In this document: positions 1 through 12,842 of the stretch, in pieces | Layout: each line of letters opens with the position of its first letter | Position numbering within the stretch: the stretch's first letter is position 1 | Source: Suillus spraguei | Taxonomy: Eukaryota; Basidiomycota; Agaricomycetes; Boletales; Suillaceae | NCBI GenBank assembly: GCA_016800925.1 | Contig: JABCPU010000300.1 | Coordinates: 19,329-83,328, forward strand | Length of the DNA stretch: 64,000 bases | Direction: 5' to 3' | Position numbers and translations under genes: made by a program | Notes under the pieces: generated by a model | The model's input: only the letters and a program-made list of their open reading frames with translations | What the model was told of the DNA's origin: nothing | The model's database searches: none

Positions 1-110
1 TGAATACGCCACACTTGTCCAAATATGCGTTGCTTGGAAACCCTGTATGAACGTGTCGAATTTAAGCGACCCAAAAGGCTATTCAATGCGGTGAAAAGTT
101 CGAGAACGAC

Positions 111-117
111 AAAAAAA
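111..117 (-). terminator. RNA polymerase III oligo-T terminator
   Basis: Seven consecutive T residues on the minus strand begin directly after the discriminator base of the tRNA-Val gene, the expected pol III termination signal. Confidence 0.85.
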
Positions 118-191
118 TGATCTGAGCCAGGTTCGAACTGGCGACCTTCTGTGTGTTAGACAGATGCGATAACCAACTACGCCATCAGACC
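118..191 (-). tRNA. tRNA-Val(AAC): tRNA-Val (anticodon AAC)
   Basis: The minus strand folds into a complete cloverleaf without an intron. The acceptor stem GGTCTGA/TCAGATC has one G-T wobble, the D stem is GCG/CGC with a TTGG-containing loop, the anticodon stem is TCTGT/ACAGA with loop CTAACAC (anticodon AAC), and the T arm is GCCAG-TTCGAAC-CTGGC. A73 is the discriminator base; CCA is not encoded, as usual in eukaryotes. It reads valine GUU (and GUC/GUA if A34 is inosine). Internal A and B boxes are intact, so it is probably functional. Confidence 0.94.
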
Positions 192-1790
192 GATGGAAGT
201 TCTCAAATAATGGTGATCATAATAATTGCCATCCCGATGAAGACTGATCAATCAACCTCAGTGTACCGCGATCAACAGGTGGTGGCCATCGCCTGAACAG
301 GTTTACACGCACAGGTTCAAGCTATACGCCTCATTTTAGAATAAGGTTATGAATGATGACGCTGACACAGGCGCTTCTTGGACATCACCATACAGCAAGG
401 ATGCCTCATCCGGCCATGTCATCCACATTCTTATCTCTTTCAAAGAAGCTGAGCACATCCACATCAAAATGGGGGCGTAGATAACGGACACAGCATTCGG
501 GTTGCATGCTTGGCTTGATGATCTAGAGAAGTTGATGCCGTCACGGAAGCGAGCAAGCCTGAGGGCGCAACCTGATAACAGCTGAGTTCTCCGGTGGCAG
601 AGCCTAAGGTGTCCAACGCCTAATAAAATAGTCACACTCTGCACGCGAGTTGTGTGGTCAGACTACATAGGCGGTCAACGTACAAGAAGAGACGCACCTA
701 GTATCTATAATTAGGTTTGATCAATGCATTCGCAAGTTCTAGATCGCGTTCCTCGAAATCTGAAAATTTGAAACACGCAGCTATATCGAATATCGAGCCT
801 GGGTTCTAAAGGGCCTTTGGAACTCGACTGCTCCCCATCAGCGTGGTTCTCGGCTTGATGCAGGTTGAATTGATGAGGCAAAGGCCCTGGACTGCCAGTG
901 CGGCTGAGAATTCACGAGGAAGATTGGGTGACCTTGTTACTGAAGCGGAGACAGATGCAGAGGAAGATATCGCTATCGTGATCCATGATGGTGCCAGTAC
1001 GATAACCCCAGAAAAGATCGAAATTCGCATCGTGCCTTCGCATAGCCGTTTAGCGTTCTCACAGATAAACTGCCTAGCCGCGATCCTTACATCGTGAAGA
1101 TGTTGATGACAGGAAATCTTGGAGAACCTGCTCTGCCAGATCCAAGTTTGTTCCATTCGCCTCGTGTACAACTAGCATGGATATCTTGATTCTTGTAGCC
1201 TCCCTCCCGCGAATTGCTCACCAGGCGAACACGTTTTGCTGTGGACTGCAGACATCCGATTGGCAACGCCATCATTTTGAGTGGGGCTAATTTGGTGCTG
1301 TGGAGTCCAAATTTCACATCATCATCGATGGACAGTGTCATTGATGGATAACGGCCAGGGTAGGATCGAAGGTAACTGCGAACACGCTGAAGTCGGATGG
1401 CGAACAGGAAGTGGAGATAGAATTTACCGTATTTAGCAGAAAGCCGATGACGTAAGAAAGGGTGGACGATATAGGTACCACATTCAAGCCTCCTGTGTCC
1501 TGCGATCAAGACTGATGGACATCGGTTGTTGGGATCGTGAACTGTATGCTGTTCGACTGTGTAAATATTAGGGACCTGTGACCTGTCAGTTGCACGGGAC
1601 GCCTGAGAAGTATGCAAGCCGGAAGAGCCCATCACTCAACTCGGCGTGTAAACGGCAGTTATCATCATTAGTCGTGAATGACTACAAACAGGTTCGTAAT
1701 CCAAGGTATCCAGATCAGTCATCTCATGGGCCAAAGCTCCTTCTACAAACACCAAATAAGCCGCACGATAAGACATCACACCGTACCGTC
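192..1790. other. No supported gene; decayed coding-like stretch on the minus strand
   Basis: No intact gene is recognised. Between about 1000 and 1450 the minus strand has frames that read like an old protein sequence broken by stops (for example FWGYRTGTIMDHDSDIF near 1000), with no family I can name. It could be a pseudogene or chance; confidence is low. Confidence 0.25.
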
Positions 1791-3446
1791 TCAGACTGTA
1801 GGTGACATATTCGACATGGGAATATATATGGGGGCATCAAAATCGTGCACGGGATGGTCGATACGCCAGAGATGGAGGTGCATCCGCGTGGCGAGGATAG
1901 CAAGGATAAAGACCTCGAAACTGTATATGTATGTTGGAGGGTATTGTCAGTAGGAATCCACGATAGCAAATGAAATGCATACTCTTCGAGGAAGGCGTGG
2001 TATGGGGACTGGGAGTGTGAGATATCAATTACTCGATCATATTGAAGAGGATCGGCAAGTTTACGAACATTTGGAAATATTATTGGTACAATGAAGTTCA
2101 AGGCCGAGAAAACTATTTGAACAATAATTATCACCGATGAGCACGGAAACATAAATGAGCCTTGACTCACGCAGGCCGCATGCGTAGTAGAATATATTAT
2201 GCTTCACCAAGGCAGTATAGAGAGCGCTTCTGGTCGTCCGCCAGTTCTGGATCGTACGTATGAGTGTGAGAGAGACCAGTCCTGGGGAGAGCGTCAGTCA
2301 GCGCACGTTTATGGTTTATGTCGGTTCCTGGCAACACGCACCCAGTTGAAACACAAACAAGAGAATAAACGGCAAGTACAATTCGACACTGCTTGAGGTC
2401 CGGTAGCAGCCTGGGATGCCTGGGATGCCTGGGATTGCGCTAGTCGAAACTGTAAGAGCGGAGTGAATATATACGAATACCAGTTGAGAAAGCCAAGAGC
2501 ACAGACAATAATGAGAAGTGGCAATAGCACTAAACCAAATGCCGATGAATGATACCATGACGGCCTGACTGAGTCAGCGATTAAGAGCTTGGGTGTAGTA
2601 AGGATACGAGACTCACACAAAGGATCGACAGCATGGCATAGAGTACGAGTCTATTGTTGCTCCAGAGCACATATGTTCTGAGAACAAAAAAACCTCAATA
2701 AATTGGATCAGGAGTGCGTTTGTGTCACGAGGAAGGAGAAATACATTCAGAGCAAGCGAGTGATATCACTGCAAAACCTATGAATGCGAAGAGCAACGCT
2801 CGGTAAGAACGTGCATGTACCATGTACCATACACGTACCTGTGTAAATACTGATGAACACTCTGCATGCCTGGCCAGTGAATGTCAGCACTAATGGAAGT
2901 CTGCTGCACGTTCAAATACCTCGATGTTCTCATTCGGGGTCAAGGTCACTGAGGCACAACATATCAATTCAGTATCGGGAGGACGTGTGCTGGAAATGAA
3001 CGTACGACATGTGTCCGAGACGATGAGGAGAAAGGGTACATATCGTGCAAGGATATAGAGGTATTTCACCATGGTCCAGCGCGACCGAAGCAGGTATGTC
3101 CACTTCGAACAACATATTTTCAATATCTAAAACGAGGCATGCCACGGAACAAGCACATTACTTACCTCATAGTGAAGTGAACAAATATAATCATAGGTCT
3201 GGATTAACAGGTTTGACGATGGACAGGAATAGACTGGGGACAGGCGTACCCAGAATGTAATCAGTGACGCTAAGTCGTCACGTTAGAGTCAGAAAGAAGA
3301 TATTCTGAAGGCAGCGCGCACCGCATATGTACTAGTGGCCACCAATGGTATATCAGTTATGATCTTGCCATCATATAAAGAAAGCAACAAACCCCTAAGT
3401 ACTGGAGAATCTTGGTCGCTGCGATGTCATTAGCTGAATACTCCAT
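1791..3446 (-). CDS. DUF6533-domain multi-pass membrane protein (multi-exon)
   Basis: The start is ATG at 3446-3444 (protein begins MEYSAND); the stop is TGA at 1793-1791. At least nine short exons can be joined on GT..AG introns. The N-terminal exons give a DUF6533-like block: YICASLITFW, then YDYICSLHYE, then a segment with SRWTMVKYLYILARYVPF. One exon in this block is only 20 nt. Later exons carry family signatures: VLRTYVLWSNNRLVL (about 2645-2690), a segment with PGCY and LYLPFILLFVFQL (about 2330-2440), YTALVKHNIFYYAC (about 2180-2220), and a last exon with ILATRMHLHLWRID (about 1850-1910). These agaricomycete proteins are predicted seven-helix membrane proteins of unknown function. Exon ends were placed by eye; one 3' site (near 2695) is weak. 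A diverged tandem copy lies at 4443-5816. Confidence 0.72.
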
Positions 3447-4442
3447 CTACATTCGTTCGAAAGGTAACCTGGAAAGATGTATTTTGCGCCCACGGCGTGC
3501 TCTTCGTTATCTCTTATAAATGACTCGGAGCCAGCCAACGTGGGGACGAAGCACTGCTGTGGTCAGAGACCGCAAACGCTAAGCAGACCTACTATATATG
3601 GTTAGGTCGAAGAACTTTTGGACTCGCTTATGCCAACTTAGCTCCACTTTCAGACCTCCGAGTACAACAAATTGCACAGGCTCCCACCAAAAAAGAACTT
3701 GATCATAGATCAACAGACCAAGGGAAAACATCACCGCAAGGCGGAGAAGGTTATCAGAAAAGGTGGAGGTGCTCGGATAATATAAGACAACCGTGGACGA
3801 AAACGTGGACGTAGAAAGATACGTACAACGGATGTTTCCCGATAAGCTGCATAGCTTCGCTGCCCCTTCACTGTCGGAGGTACCTCCTATTAGAGCGCAT
3901 CGGAGCCTCCGGAGTCCGAGGACATCGGTGATACTGCGTACACTGGTGAAACTGTTTCCCTAGTCACAATCTAAGAAAATCATTCACCAGTGCAGTCTCA
4001 TCACAATATTTGCGGACAGTGATGGTTGTCGTATTGAAGGTGCTTATTGATGAGAGAACAATGCGAGAACGTTCGGGGAAGTTGGACATTGTCAGAAATA
4101 CGTGCTATCAATGTATGCACACCCCACTGGTGTATAAACCGTTGATTTCGCGTGAAAAATCAACGATATCTACAATACAGCTTGACTGTTGTATACAGGG
4201 AGGTTTAAGAAGACTTGGAAAGTCGGAGTTCGCCGAATATGTGACACTGGGCGTGAGTAAATACGTAACAACCACTTCAGCTCCGCGATAAGCTATTAAC
4301 AGGACTGGACAGTACTATGCGCATCGTAGCATGGGTCGTGATAAAAATCATTAAATAGAGAAGAGGTACGCTTATAATAAGTTAAAGACTTAGTTTAAGT
4401 CCCACTCCACAAATGACACCAGATAAGCCGCGCGACAAGACG
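3447..4442. other. Intergenic region, no gene seen
   Basis: This stretch separates the two tandem DUF6533 genes and should hold the promoter of the left one (minus strand). Short open frames only; no repeat or RNA gene recognised. Confidence 0.5.
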
Positions 4443-5816
4443 TTATACCGTACTGTCTGCAAGTGACATGTCCGACAAAGGTATGCACGGGACGATATTA
4501 GAGCCATCCACGTGCCGGTCCATACGCCAGAGTTGGAGGTGCATACGCGTAGCGAGGATTGAAATGATAAAGGTCTGAAAACTGTATATGCACGTTTGGG
4601 CTGTCAGTAGAAATTCGCAACAGAAGTTGGAGGTACATACAGTTCGGGGAGGAAGTAGGATATGGACTTCGTGTGCAACATCAATAACGCCATCATGATC
4701 ATGTCGAAGGGTTTTTTTTACGCACATCAGAATGCAGTACTGGCGCGAGGACGTTTACGACCGAGAGAACTCTCAAAAAGTTAATCATCACCGACAAGCA
4801 CGAAAACAAACTCTGACTCACACAGACCGCATGCATAGTAGAATATGTTATGCTTCACTAGTATTGCGTACAGAGGGCCCTTGTCTGACCGCCAATTCTG
4901 TATAATGCGTATGAACGTAAGGGAGAACAGTCCTGGGGAGAGCGTCAGTCAGTCCATGTCTGATCCTAGTCCCCGACTATGTACCCAGTTGAAACACAAG
5001 AAAGAGAATAAATGGCATGAAGTATCGGATACTGCGCAAGCCCCAGGAGCAGCCTGTAATGCCTGGGATGACGCTAGTGGTGACTGTGAAAGTGGGGTCA
5101 ATATTAGTGAGGGAAGGTAAGAGCACGAACTATGTGATGTGGCAATAATGGTATACCACGTGCCCATGGATGATACGATGATAGCCTAAATAATTCATCA
5201 ACTATGAGATTGGGTGTGTTGAGGACATAGGACGCACAAAAAGGGTGGACACTGCAGCTACGAGTATGATTCTGTTGCTGTTCCAGAGCGCGCACGTTCT
5301 GAGCACAAAAAAGCCTAGATGAATCAGACGAGAAGTACGAGTGTCTTGGAAAAACATACATTCAGAGGAAGCAAGTGATATAAATCTGAAAGCTGAGAGA
5401 GTAAAGAATAACACTCAACAAGGAGAATGTCAGTGCAGCATATACCGTGAACGTACATGAGCAAATTTTGCTCAATATCAGGCATTGCTGGTGAAGTCAT
5501 GTAGTAAGCACCATTCATCAATGGACAAGTATGTTGCACGTTCACATACACCGCGGCTGTCGTTCCTTGTGAAGGGATAAAGAAGTTTAACAACAGAAAG
5601 AAATATATCTGGATGCAGCTACCCAGAATGTTGTCATCAATGCTGAGCTGTCAAGTTAGAACAAGGCAGACCCAGATCAGACATTACACACCGCATATGT
5701 ACTGGTGGCCACGCATGATAAATCTGCTGTCACGTTGATGTCATGTCAAGAAAGTGACGCACCGCCAAGGGCTGCAGACTTGTGGCCACTGCGATATCGT
5801 TTGACGAATATTCCAT
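4443..5816 (-). pseudogene. DUF6533-domain paralogue, truncated by internal deletion
   Basis: This is collinear with the gene at 1791-3446. It starts MEYSSNDIAVAT (ATG at 5816-5814), has the same 20-nt micro-exon giving LMTTFW, the VLRTCALWNSNRIIL exon near 5260-5310, and a last exon with ILATRMHLQLWRMD ending at TAA 4445-4443. The segment equivalent to about 2935-3245 of the left gene, which encodes the heart of the DUF6533 block (YDYICSLHYE to LARYVPF), is missing: only about 70 bp remain where the left gene has about 320. No intact domain can be assembled, so it is probably a pseudogene, although its flanking exons still read well. Confidence 0.62.
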
Positions 5817-6939
5817 CTGTGAGACTGATAGTGAGTTCGAAGGGAAATAGGGACTAAGATGGCGCAGATCAAAGACGCGGGAAGTGGTAACACGAAATTG
5901 AACGATGTCGAGCGAAGAGGACAGGAATGGGGAGTATAGGACAAGTATACATACAGATATGAGTAGCTCAAGGAGCAAAGGAGGAACGTTCCAGGTAGAG
6001 TTGATGCAGTGAGCTAACAAGGTACATTATAAGGGGTGCAAACGTCCGAGAGGCCTATCGAGTAGAAAGAAAATTCAGAATGTATCCGATGACGTCGGAT
6101 AACGCGTGTGGTACTTGCGTAAAGGATATGCGATCCTTGAGAGAAAAACAATTAGCTTTTGTGTACACAATCCTTTCATCTTCAAGTTAGCTGGGACTAT
6201 ATTGCTGGGATGTCGTGATGGGTCGTTTAACTGGTTGACTTACAGTTGACGTGGTCACAATCTGGGCTGGGCGCAACTCAATCAAAGTGCCAGAAACGTT
6301 CTGTGATAACGTAGCGTCTATTCAGATCAAAGCGCCAGTCCTGGATATCTACATATATAGTCAGCTCCGAGTCTACGACATCAACTTTGAATAGTACGCA
6401 CAAGTAAAACTGCTAGTCCGGAAAGCCTGAGTAATGATGAGTCGCCTTTCCCGGAAGGATACTCTCAAACGATGAGCACATCCTTCAAGATTTATATAAT
6501 TGCTTTGAGGCATAATGAGAAATATCTCTGGATTGTCAACTACGTGGTGTCAGGCCTTCAGGAATGTACAAACATGCCCGATGAGCGACACACCATGTAG
6601 TGGCACTACAAACAAAGCCCGACCAAAGTCAAAATTGGCTCAGAACACCCGATTTGTACTTGTGCTCACAAGACTGAATTCAAGGCTATGCTATCCGTAG
6701 CAATCACAATAAATGTAATTAGAGTTGCCAAGCTCAAGATTGACAGATGAAGAATCCGTATCTGCCCGTCTGCTGAAGTTTTGACCGTCGTGCTCGTCCT
6801 AGTCCTTGTCGCCGTCGTCGGTATCGTGCACGTTCAATGCACTTGCCCACGCGTTCATATCCGAATAATACATAGCCTCCCTGGATTCTGGAATACCCTA
6901 GGCGCTCGCACACAGCAAGCTTTCTTTACCCATACCACC
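5817..6939. other. Intergenic region and IML2-family promoter side
   Basis: No gene recognised. The right end has CT-rich stretches (about 6780-6930) just before the start codon of the plus-strand gene at 6940, a common layout for fungal promoters. An open frame runs in upstream from 6781 but lacks an ATG before 6940 and is not part of the family. Confidence 0.45.
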
Positions 6940-9900
6940 ATGTCCAACTCACCCCCACCCGTAATCAGTCCCTACAACCCTATAAGCGCCCTCGACGACG
7001 TCCCATGTATTCACTGGGCCCTCCACGAGTTCCTTCAATCCCGAATGCACGAAAGCGAGCGATTCTGTGAGAAAAGCGATCCAGAAAGGTACGCGCCTCT
7101 GCCTTGAGTTATTCCTCCCCCAAGAGAAACTGAGATTCGGGCGCTGCAGACAGAGACTGTACTTTGCGACTGGGTTTGGTCTTATACAGTGCGTGAAGGG
7201 TCTCATGTCTTTTGAGGACAAGGTTCGTGTGTGCTGCTGCGGCTACATAGTACTGATGTGCTAATTTGTAATAGGATCTTTTGGCTGCTATTAACCATAC
7301 CAAGCATGGCATCGCTGTCGCTTCTGCACACCGTAGACGTCCTGGCAGCTTCGCAGGCCGTCTTGCAGGGTACATCGTTCCCTCGCTCAGTACTGGCGGT
7401 ACAGAATGGATTGCAGGCATGACGCCTGTCGAGCGTCACGCTGAACTCGTCTATGCGGAGAGTCTCTATCAAAAGGTACGTCGACTGGCAAGACCACGTG
7501 TTTTGGGTGGCGAACGCGTTTTGTGGAGTCGGCTGATGCTGCAACAGAGTCTTCTCGGGATAGTCTATTCAGGCGATTGGTTGGCGTTTATCCGGGAGGT
7601 GTACGTGCTCCGTTCTTTATCCCTTTTCTCGCTAATACGTAAGTACGACCAACGCCCAGGCTCAACATGCGCACCACCATCTCTATATACCGCCAACTGG
7701 GCAAATGGATCGAGACAGTCGACGCAGCATACGCTACTGCCCACCCCGAACTACTAGCTGCTGTCTCAGCACCTAATCCTACACTGGAAACGGGACCAGA
7801 TATCGAAGAAACGCCGCCACAATCAAGTACTACGAGCTTCGCGAGCGCCAACTCATACTCCGTCTCATCTTCCCCCGAACCCATATCTGCACAGGACCTC
7901 CCCTCACCATCCAACGGAACGCCATCCCCCACACGCCCATACCTCCCCTCCCCAGCCATAGACCCCCATTTCCGCTCTGGCGTTTACCTAGGTCTCGGTA
8001 TGTCCCATCTCGTGCTCAGTATGATGCCCGGGAAAATCCTCGCGCTGGTGGAGTTGTTTGGGTATAAGGGTGATAGAAAGTTTGGGTTGGAGTTATTGGA
8101 GCGGGCTGGGGGATGGGGTGCGAATGGGAGAGTAGTTGAAATGGGTGAGTGATTCCGGTCCATGGTCGTGTTTGGGTGTTACGAGTTGAGAGCAAGAAGT
8201 GTTGATATGCTCGCGTACAGAAGCAGAAGGCCTCCGACGTGCAATCTGCGATATGACGCTGCTCATCTTCCACCTCGTCCTCTCGACGTTTACGTTTGAG
8301 AGCGTCGATGTGCGCAAGGCTGCGAGAGTGCTGGAGTGGAATTTGAAGAGGTATCCGAATGGTGCGTTTGTGGTTTGTGTTGTTGGGGATGTGTTCTTAT
8401 GAGTGGTTGTGTTCTCTCTTCCTGCCCTGCCCTTTTCATGCTCCAACCCTTGTTCAACCCCCAAACAGGCGTCTTTTTCCTCTTCGGTGCAGGTCGACTC
8501 GCCCTCGTCCGTTCCCAACCCTCAAAAGCCCTCGCCTACTACGCACGTGCTGCGCAAGCTCAATCACAGTATAGGAATTTACACCATATTTCATGGTGGG
8601 AGAGTGCCGTTGCTTGTTTAGGGCTTTGGAGGTTCGTGTTTTCTGTATTTGTGGAGTTTGGTGCAGGGTGGTGTGGTACGGGGTGATGGGTGTATGTGTG
8701 ATATTGATGCTGGTTTCTGTAGAGTCGCGGAAAGTAGATCATGGTGGGGAAAACTTGGAGGCGAGGCTTCGGTGAGTTTCTCTGTCCCTTGCGTTCGTTC
8801 GCTTACGATTATGTCCCATCCCACGATATCATCATCTCGGTGCACTTAGTGGTCCAAAGCGACATATACATATAGCGAGGCAGCATGTCTAGCTACGTTA
8901 GGCGAGCACACAGAGGCGAAGAAGCTCATGGAGCGCGTCCAGGGGCTGAGGCAGAAAATCGCAGGGAAGAGCATTCCTATCGAGGTACGTCCTTTCTTGG
9001 ATGCTTCCTCCCTTTCGTCTTACCCACCCCAAAATCCATCTCCACCTCACCAAATGCTAACAAACGTACAGAAATTCGTCGCCCGCAAAGCCCGTAAATA
9101 CCTCGCGCAATCTGACAGACTTTTCCTGCCAGCCTTAGAGCTAGCCTATGTATTCCATGCGATTGCGCATGCGCCCAGGGAGGTTATTGTGAGGGAGATG
9201 ATTCCTGCTCTTGGAGGCGCATTGGCGGAACTGGGGTTGGGGCTTTCGACTGGGAGTGAGGAATTGGGTTCATCTGGGTCTGGAAGGAGTGAGGGCGGTG
9301 TGGAGGCAAATGGGGATAAGAAGGGCAAGGACAGGAAGCTAGACTCACGGAGTGGATATTGGGATGATGTCTGTCTTGCGCGTTTCTTGGAGGGCGTCTG
9401 TTGGCGATTTGTTGCGTACCCGGTGCGTTTGGCTTATCTTGTTATCGCTTTTCCGTTTGGATTAGCGTGTTCGTGCCCTTAACTTCCTTCGTGCTCTGGG
9501 AGGGCGTTGATCCTCGCTGACACACGGCCCTCTTGTGCAGGACCCGGACGCTGAACTCGAGCCTGATGAAAAGATCCCTTTCTCACCAGAGGACGCGCGC
9601 ACATACTCGGAGCGCGCGTTCCGTGCTGTGTTTGAGCACGGACCTGACATCGAGTTGGACCATTATGTTGTATATTACGCACGTGAGTCGGATTTGTTCT
9701 GTCATTCGTTGAGAGATTGCTGACTTTTTTTTCTCGCAGATTTCGAGTACGGGCGACTGCGAGCGCGATCAGGCGACAAGGATGGTGCGAGGACGCAGTT
9801 TGATCTTGTGATGTCGGGGAAGCCGCTCGAGGTGAACGCTGCGGGACGAAAGGTACGTTGACATAGACGCATACGTTTTGTCGTTTCGCTGATGTATGTA

Positions 9901-10040
9901 TTCTTTTCAGGGTAAATATAGTCTAGAGGTACGAGAGACGAGGACAGACGAAACTACCAACTAACATATGATTGCAGAATGCACTTCACATGAGGACACA
10001 TGCAGCGTTAGAAGCGTTAGACCAGAACCGACTATTGTGA
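6940..10040 (+). CDS. IML2: IML2 / TTC39-family protein (TPR-like, outer mitochondrial membrane type)
   Basis: Fourteen exons: 6940-7088, 7150-7222, 7275-7475, 7548-7600, 7660-8144, 8221-8361, 8469-8631, 8723-8771, 8850-8984, 9072-9422, 9541-9682, 9740-9852, 9911-9928 and 9978-10040; all junctions keep frame on GT..AG. The ATG at 6940 sits in ACCACCATG and was preferred for its context. Recognisable blocks include YFATGFGLIQCVKGLMSFED, SLLGIVYSGDWLAFIREV, GVYLGLGMSHLVLSMMPG, FFLFGAGRLALVRSQP and a tetratricopeptide-like C-terminus. The order matches the Iml2/TTC39 family. Yeast Iml2 is linked to lipid-droplet-dependent inclusion-body clearance; the role here is inferred from that. Exon 13 is only 18 nt. 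A Ser/Pro-rich insert (about 7790-7960) and a Gly/Ser-rich one (about 9230-9340) look like low-complexity loops. The gene appears intact. Confidence 0.88.
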
Positions 10041-10822
10041 TACCCGTTGATACCAACGGTGGACTCGGATTGAAATTATATCTATTCGTATATCTATTGA
10101 AAGGTGCTGTATTTCCATGCGTAGTTGTTTTATATGGGAGATACCTGCATACCTAGTTACATATCATTTGCATTTGTTGTACGTTCATGTCTGGATATAA
10201 TACTAGCTTGTTATGTCATCCTCGGTAAACATGCAGCTTCTAACGCGTACGTACATGCGCGTCAAGAGTAGAAACTGACAGAGAAAAGTATTAAAAAGTG
10301 CGTTTTTGCCTTGGAGGTGTCTATTCCTGAACTGAGAGGTGATTAATGAATGCTAGTCTCCGATTGGTAGTAGGTATTTTAAATTAGAAACCGCTTGTAT
10401 TCTGCGACAAAGCAGCATCGGATCATGACTTCCTATCTTCTCTCAGGTTCGAACGTTTTGCCGGCAGGGGTAGAAAGTTTTCTAAATTTAGCTAGACGGT
10501 TGAAGTTGAGTCGCGCTCTCAACTAAGTAGTACTACCATCGGATCCTTGGCTCTTGGCTATGATGGCAGGTACTACACTACTAATAGCAACGAACTCTCT
10601 GGTTACACAGCTAAATGATGATCAAGCTGCGGACTCTTACTAAAGAGTAAATCTTGATCCTCTAGCTTATCCGAAGCACCCTCGGTCACATCTATTTCAT
10701 TACCGATGCTGCCGGTGGCCATGTAACTGCGGCACGCTTCACGGGTTACTAGAAAGGCTACTCTTACCTGCGTATCCTCCGTTTTCAGCACCCTCCCACT
10801 CCACGCGTTTTCCTCTCTCAAC
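10041..10822. other. Intergenic region
   Basis: Holds the 3' end of the IML2-family gene and the promoter of the RTA1-like gene. No coding, RNA or repeat feature recognised. Confidence 0.5.
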
Positions 10823-12271
10823 ATGGCTCTTACCTCTGTGTCTACATTCACTCACCGTCAGTGCCATATCTTTTTTTCCGTCACGTATTTCAACAACTGT
10901 CTTATCAACAGCACCGAATGATGTTGGCCCGTACAGCTATGTCCCTACAGAGTGGATTTGCATCCTTGTAAGTTATCTTGCTCAGATGTCTTACATCTAT
11001 TTTATTTTATTCCCTTAGTTCCTAGTGCTGTACAGCATTTCAACCAGTATGTTTTTTTTTTTATCACCGACGGTGCACGATCATGACTTGACATTTCCAG
11101 TCCTCCACCTGGGCCAGGCACTCAAGTTTAGACTATGGTGGATGATTCCAACAGCAACTCTTGCCGGTATCCTCGAAATAATCGGTTGGAGTGCCAGGTT
11201 GTGGTCGAGTCAAAACCCCAGGCTTCTGACTCCCTTTGAGATGCAGTCAGTCTTCATCCTGAACTAATAATTCACCTGTCCGCTCAACATTTTCCACTGC
11301 AGGCTTGTCGGTACCGTCGTAGCACCAACTCCGCTTGTCGCTGCCAACTTTATCATCCTTGGCAGGATAATCAATCAAGTCGGACCCCAGTACTGCCGTC
11401 TTACCCCAAAAATATGTTAGTGTTGCTCTCATACTGCTTGCGTTCAGTTACTCATCTAGTGCAGACACCATCATTTTTTGTTGCTTTGTTAGTATCATGC
11501 GTTCAAGTCGTGCTCATACCTCATGCTTTCCAACTCTTAGGATGTTGCTTGCTTGATCGTACAGGCTCTTGGTGGCGCAACTGCCGCCCGCGCTGTCAGC
11601 CAGGGGACAGACGCTGCCACGGTATGTACATCATCCTTTATTTCGTGCAACATTCACTTTATTGCGATAGGGCGCGAACATCATGCTAGGCGGAATTGCT
11701 GCCCAGCTATGTACGTGACCAACCTCTCCAGTCTCGTTCACATTCCTTACCTTTGCTCTCTAGTCGCCATAGTGGTCTACGTCACTTTGGCGTCCGAGTA
11801 TTTCTTGCGTCTCAAATTCAACGCGCCCTTCCGTCAGGTCGATGAGTCCCACCTATCGGAAAAAGGCCAAGGTGCCGTAAGTAAGAACTTGCGGATCCTG
11901 ATTTATGCCATGTCATTCTGCACGCTCTGCATCTTCATTCGGTTAGCGCCCAATACCCTTTTTTTAAACACTCATCGATATCATTAATAATTCATCTCTA
12001 GTTCCGTTTACCGTACTGTAGAACTCGCCGGTGGGTGGTTCGGACCGGTGATCACGACTCAGCGCTACTTTGGTACGTTATCGTCTGTGGAATTCCTTCG
12101 TTTCTAATAATGACCTGTCCGATAGATTGGCTCGATGGTGGGATGGTCACTCTTGCTATCTACACTCTCAATTTCTTCCACCCGGGTATCTGGCTGAACA
12201 AGAGTGTCTCAACCGTTCGTGATGATGAAGAGCAAGTAGCCCACGAAGAAGAAGAGGAAGCCGCGATTTAG
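10823..12271 (+). CDS. RTA1-like seven-transmembrane protein
   Basis: Exons join as 10823-10856, 10912-10967, 11019-11046, 11101-11245, 11303-11415, 11465-11487, 11541-11621, 11671-11710, 11764-11941, 12002-12072 and 12126-12271, all with GT..AG ends and frame kept. The protein carries the RTA1 hallmarks: YSYVPTEWICIL near the N-terminus, LHLGQALKFRLWWM, a segment with GILEIIGWSARLWS, VAPTPLVAANFIILGRII, DVACLIVQALGG, LGGIAAQL, then RSVYRTVELAGGWFG and a final helix before an acidic tail (DDEEQVAHEEEEEAAI). The family includes yeast Rta1/Rsb1, membrane proteins linked to lipid translocation and drug resistance; the substrate here is unknown. Two exons are only 23 and 28 nt. No frameshift is seen, so it is probably functional. 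Confidence 0.9.
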
Positions 12272-12842
12272 GATACATGCACGCATCGATTCTGCTCATC
12301 GTTTATTTACGAACTCGTCAGCTCTTTCAGACGTTCCTTACTTGGTTCGAGATATATTAGTGATATGTTTTTAGTGATGACCGTTTGCATGACTTTATAC
12401 CCATTAGTTGAAGTTCGAGCGTCTGATTGTATGTGGCGAGATGAACATTGCCCCCTGTTGGCAGTCATTTTTCTATTCTTGACTATTTTCACAGCTACCG
12501 TCACTCAAATACTGAAAACAGGCCAGGTGCAGATCCACATTTCATCAATTTATCATGCTCTGCAACGCCGTCAAGAATATTGTCGACTCGTCGAGTTGCA
12601 CAGAAAAGCTGTGCGTGTGATGAAAGTCATCGAACTCTTGGTGACGAGTTGTCACTTTCTCGTGATCTCTAGGCTTAATTCGAGATCTGTGTTCGTGTGA
12701 TCTCCGGTCCGGGGACGGTCTTTCCTACACCTCTCCCATCCCATGATCACTCCTCAGGTGCTGACACTATCCCCATCCTCTGAACTCATACTGATATGAT
12801 GTGCCTTTTACGAACCCGCCTGACACCGTGACTGTACGACAG

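Noticed and set aside
843..1097. 84-codon plus-strand ORF
   Set aside because: Overlaps minus-strand frames of a decayed stretch; no domain and no splice pattern supports it.
6781..6939. Longer N-terminus for the IML2-family gene
   Set aside because: The upstream in-frame stretch has no ATG before 6940, and the family starts near the MSNSPPP position.
10446..10470. GGTTCGAAC resembling a tRNA T-loop
   Set aside because: No matching stems or anticodon arm can be folded around it.
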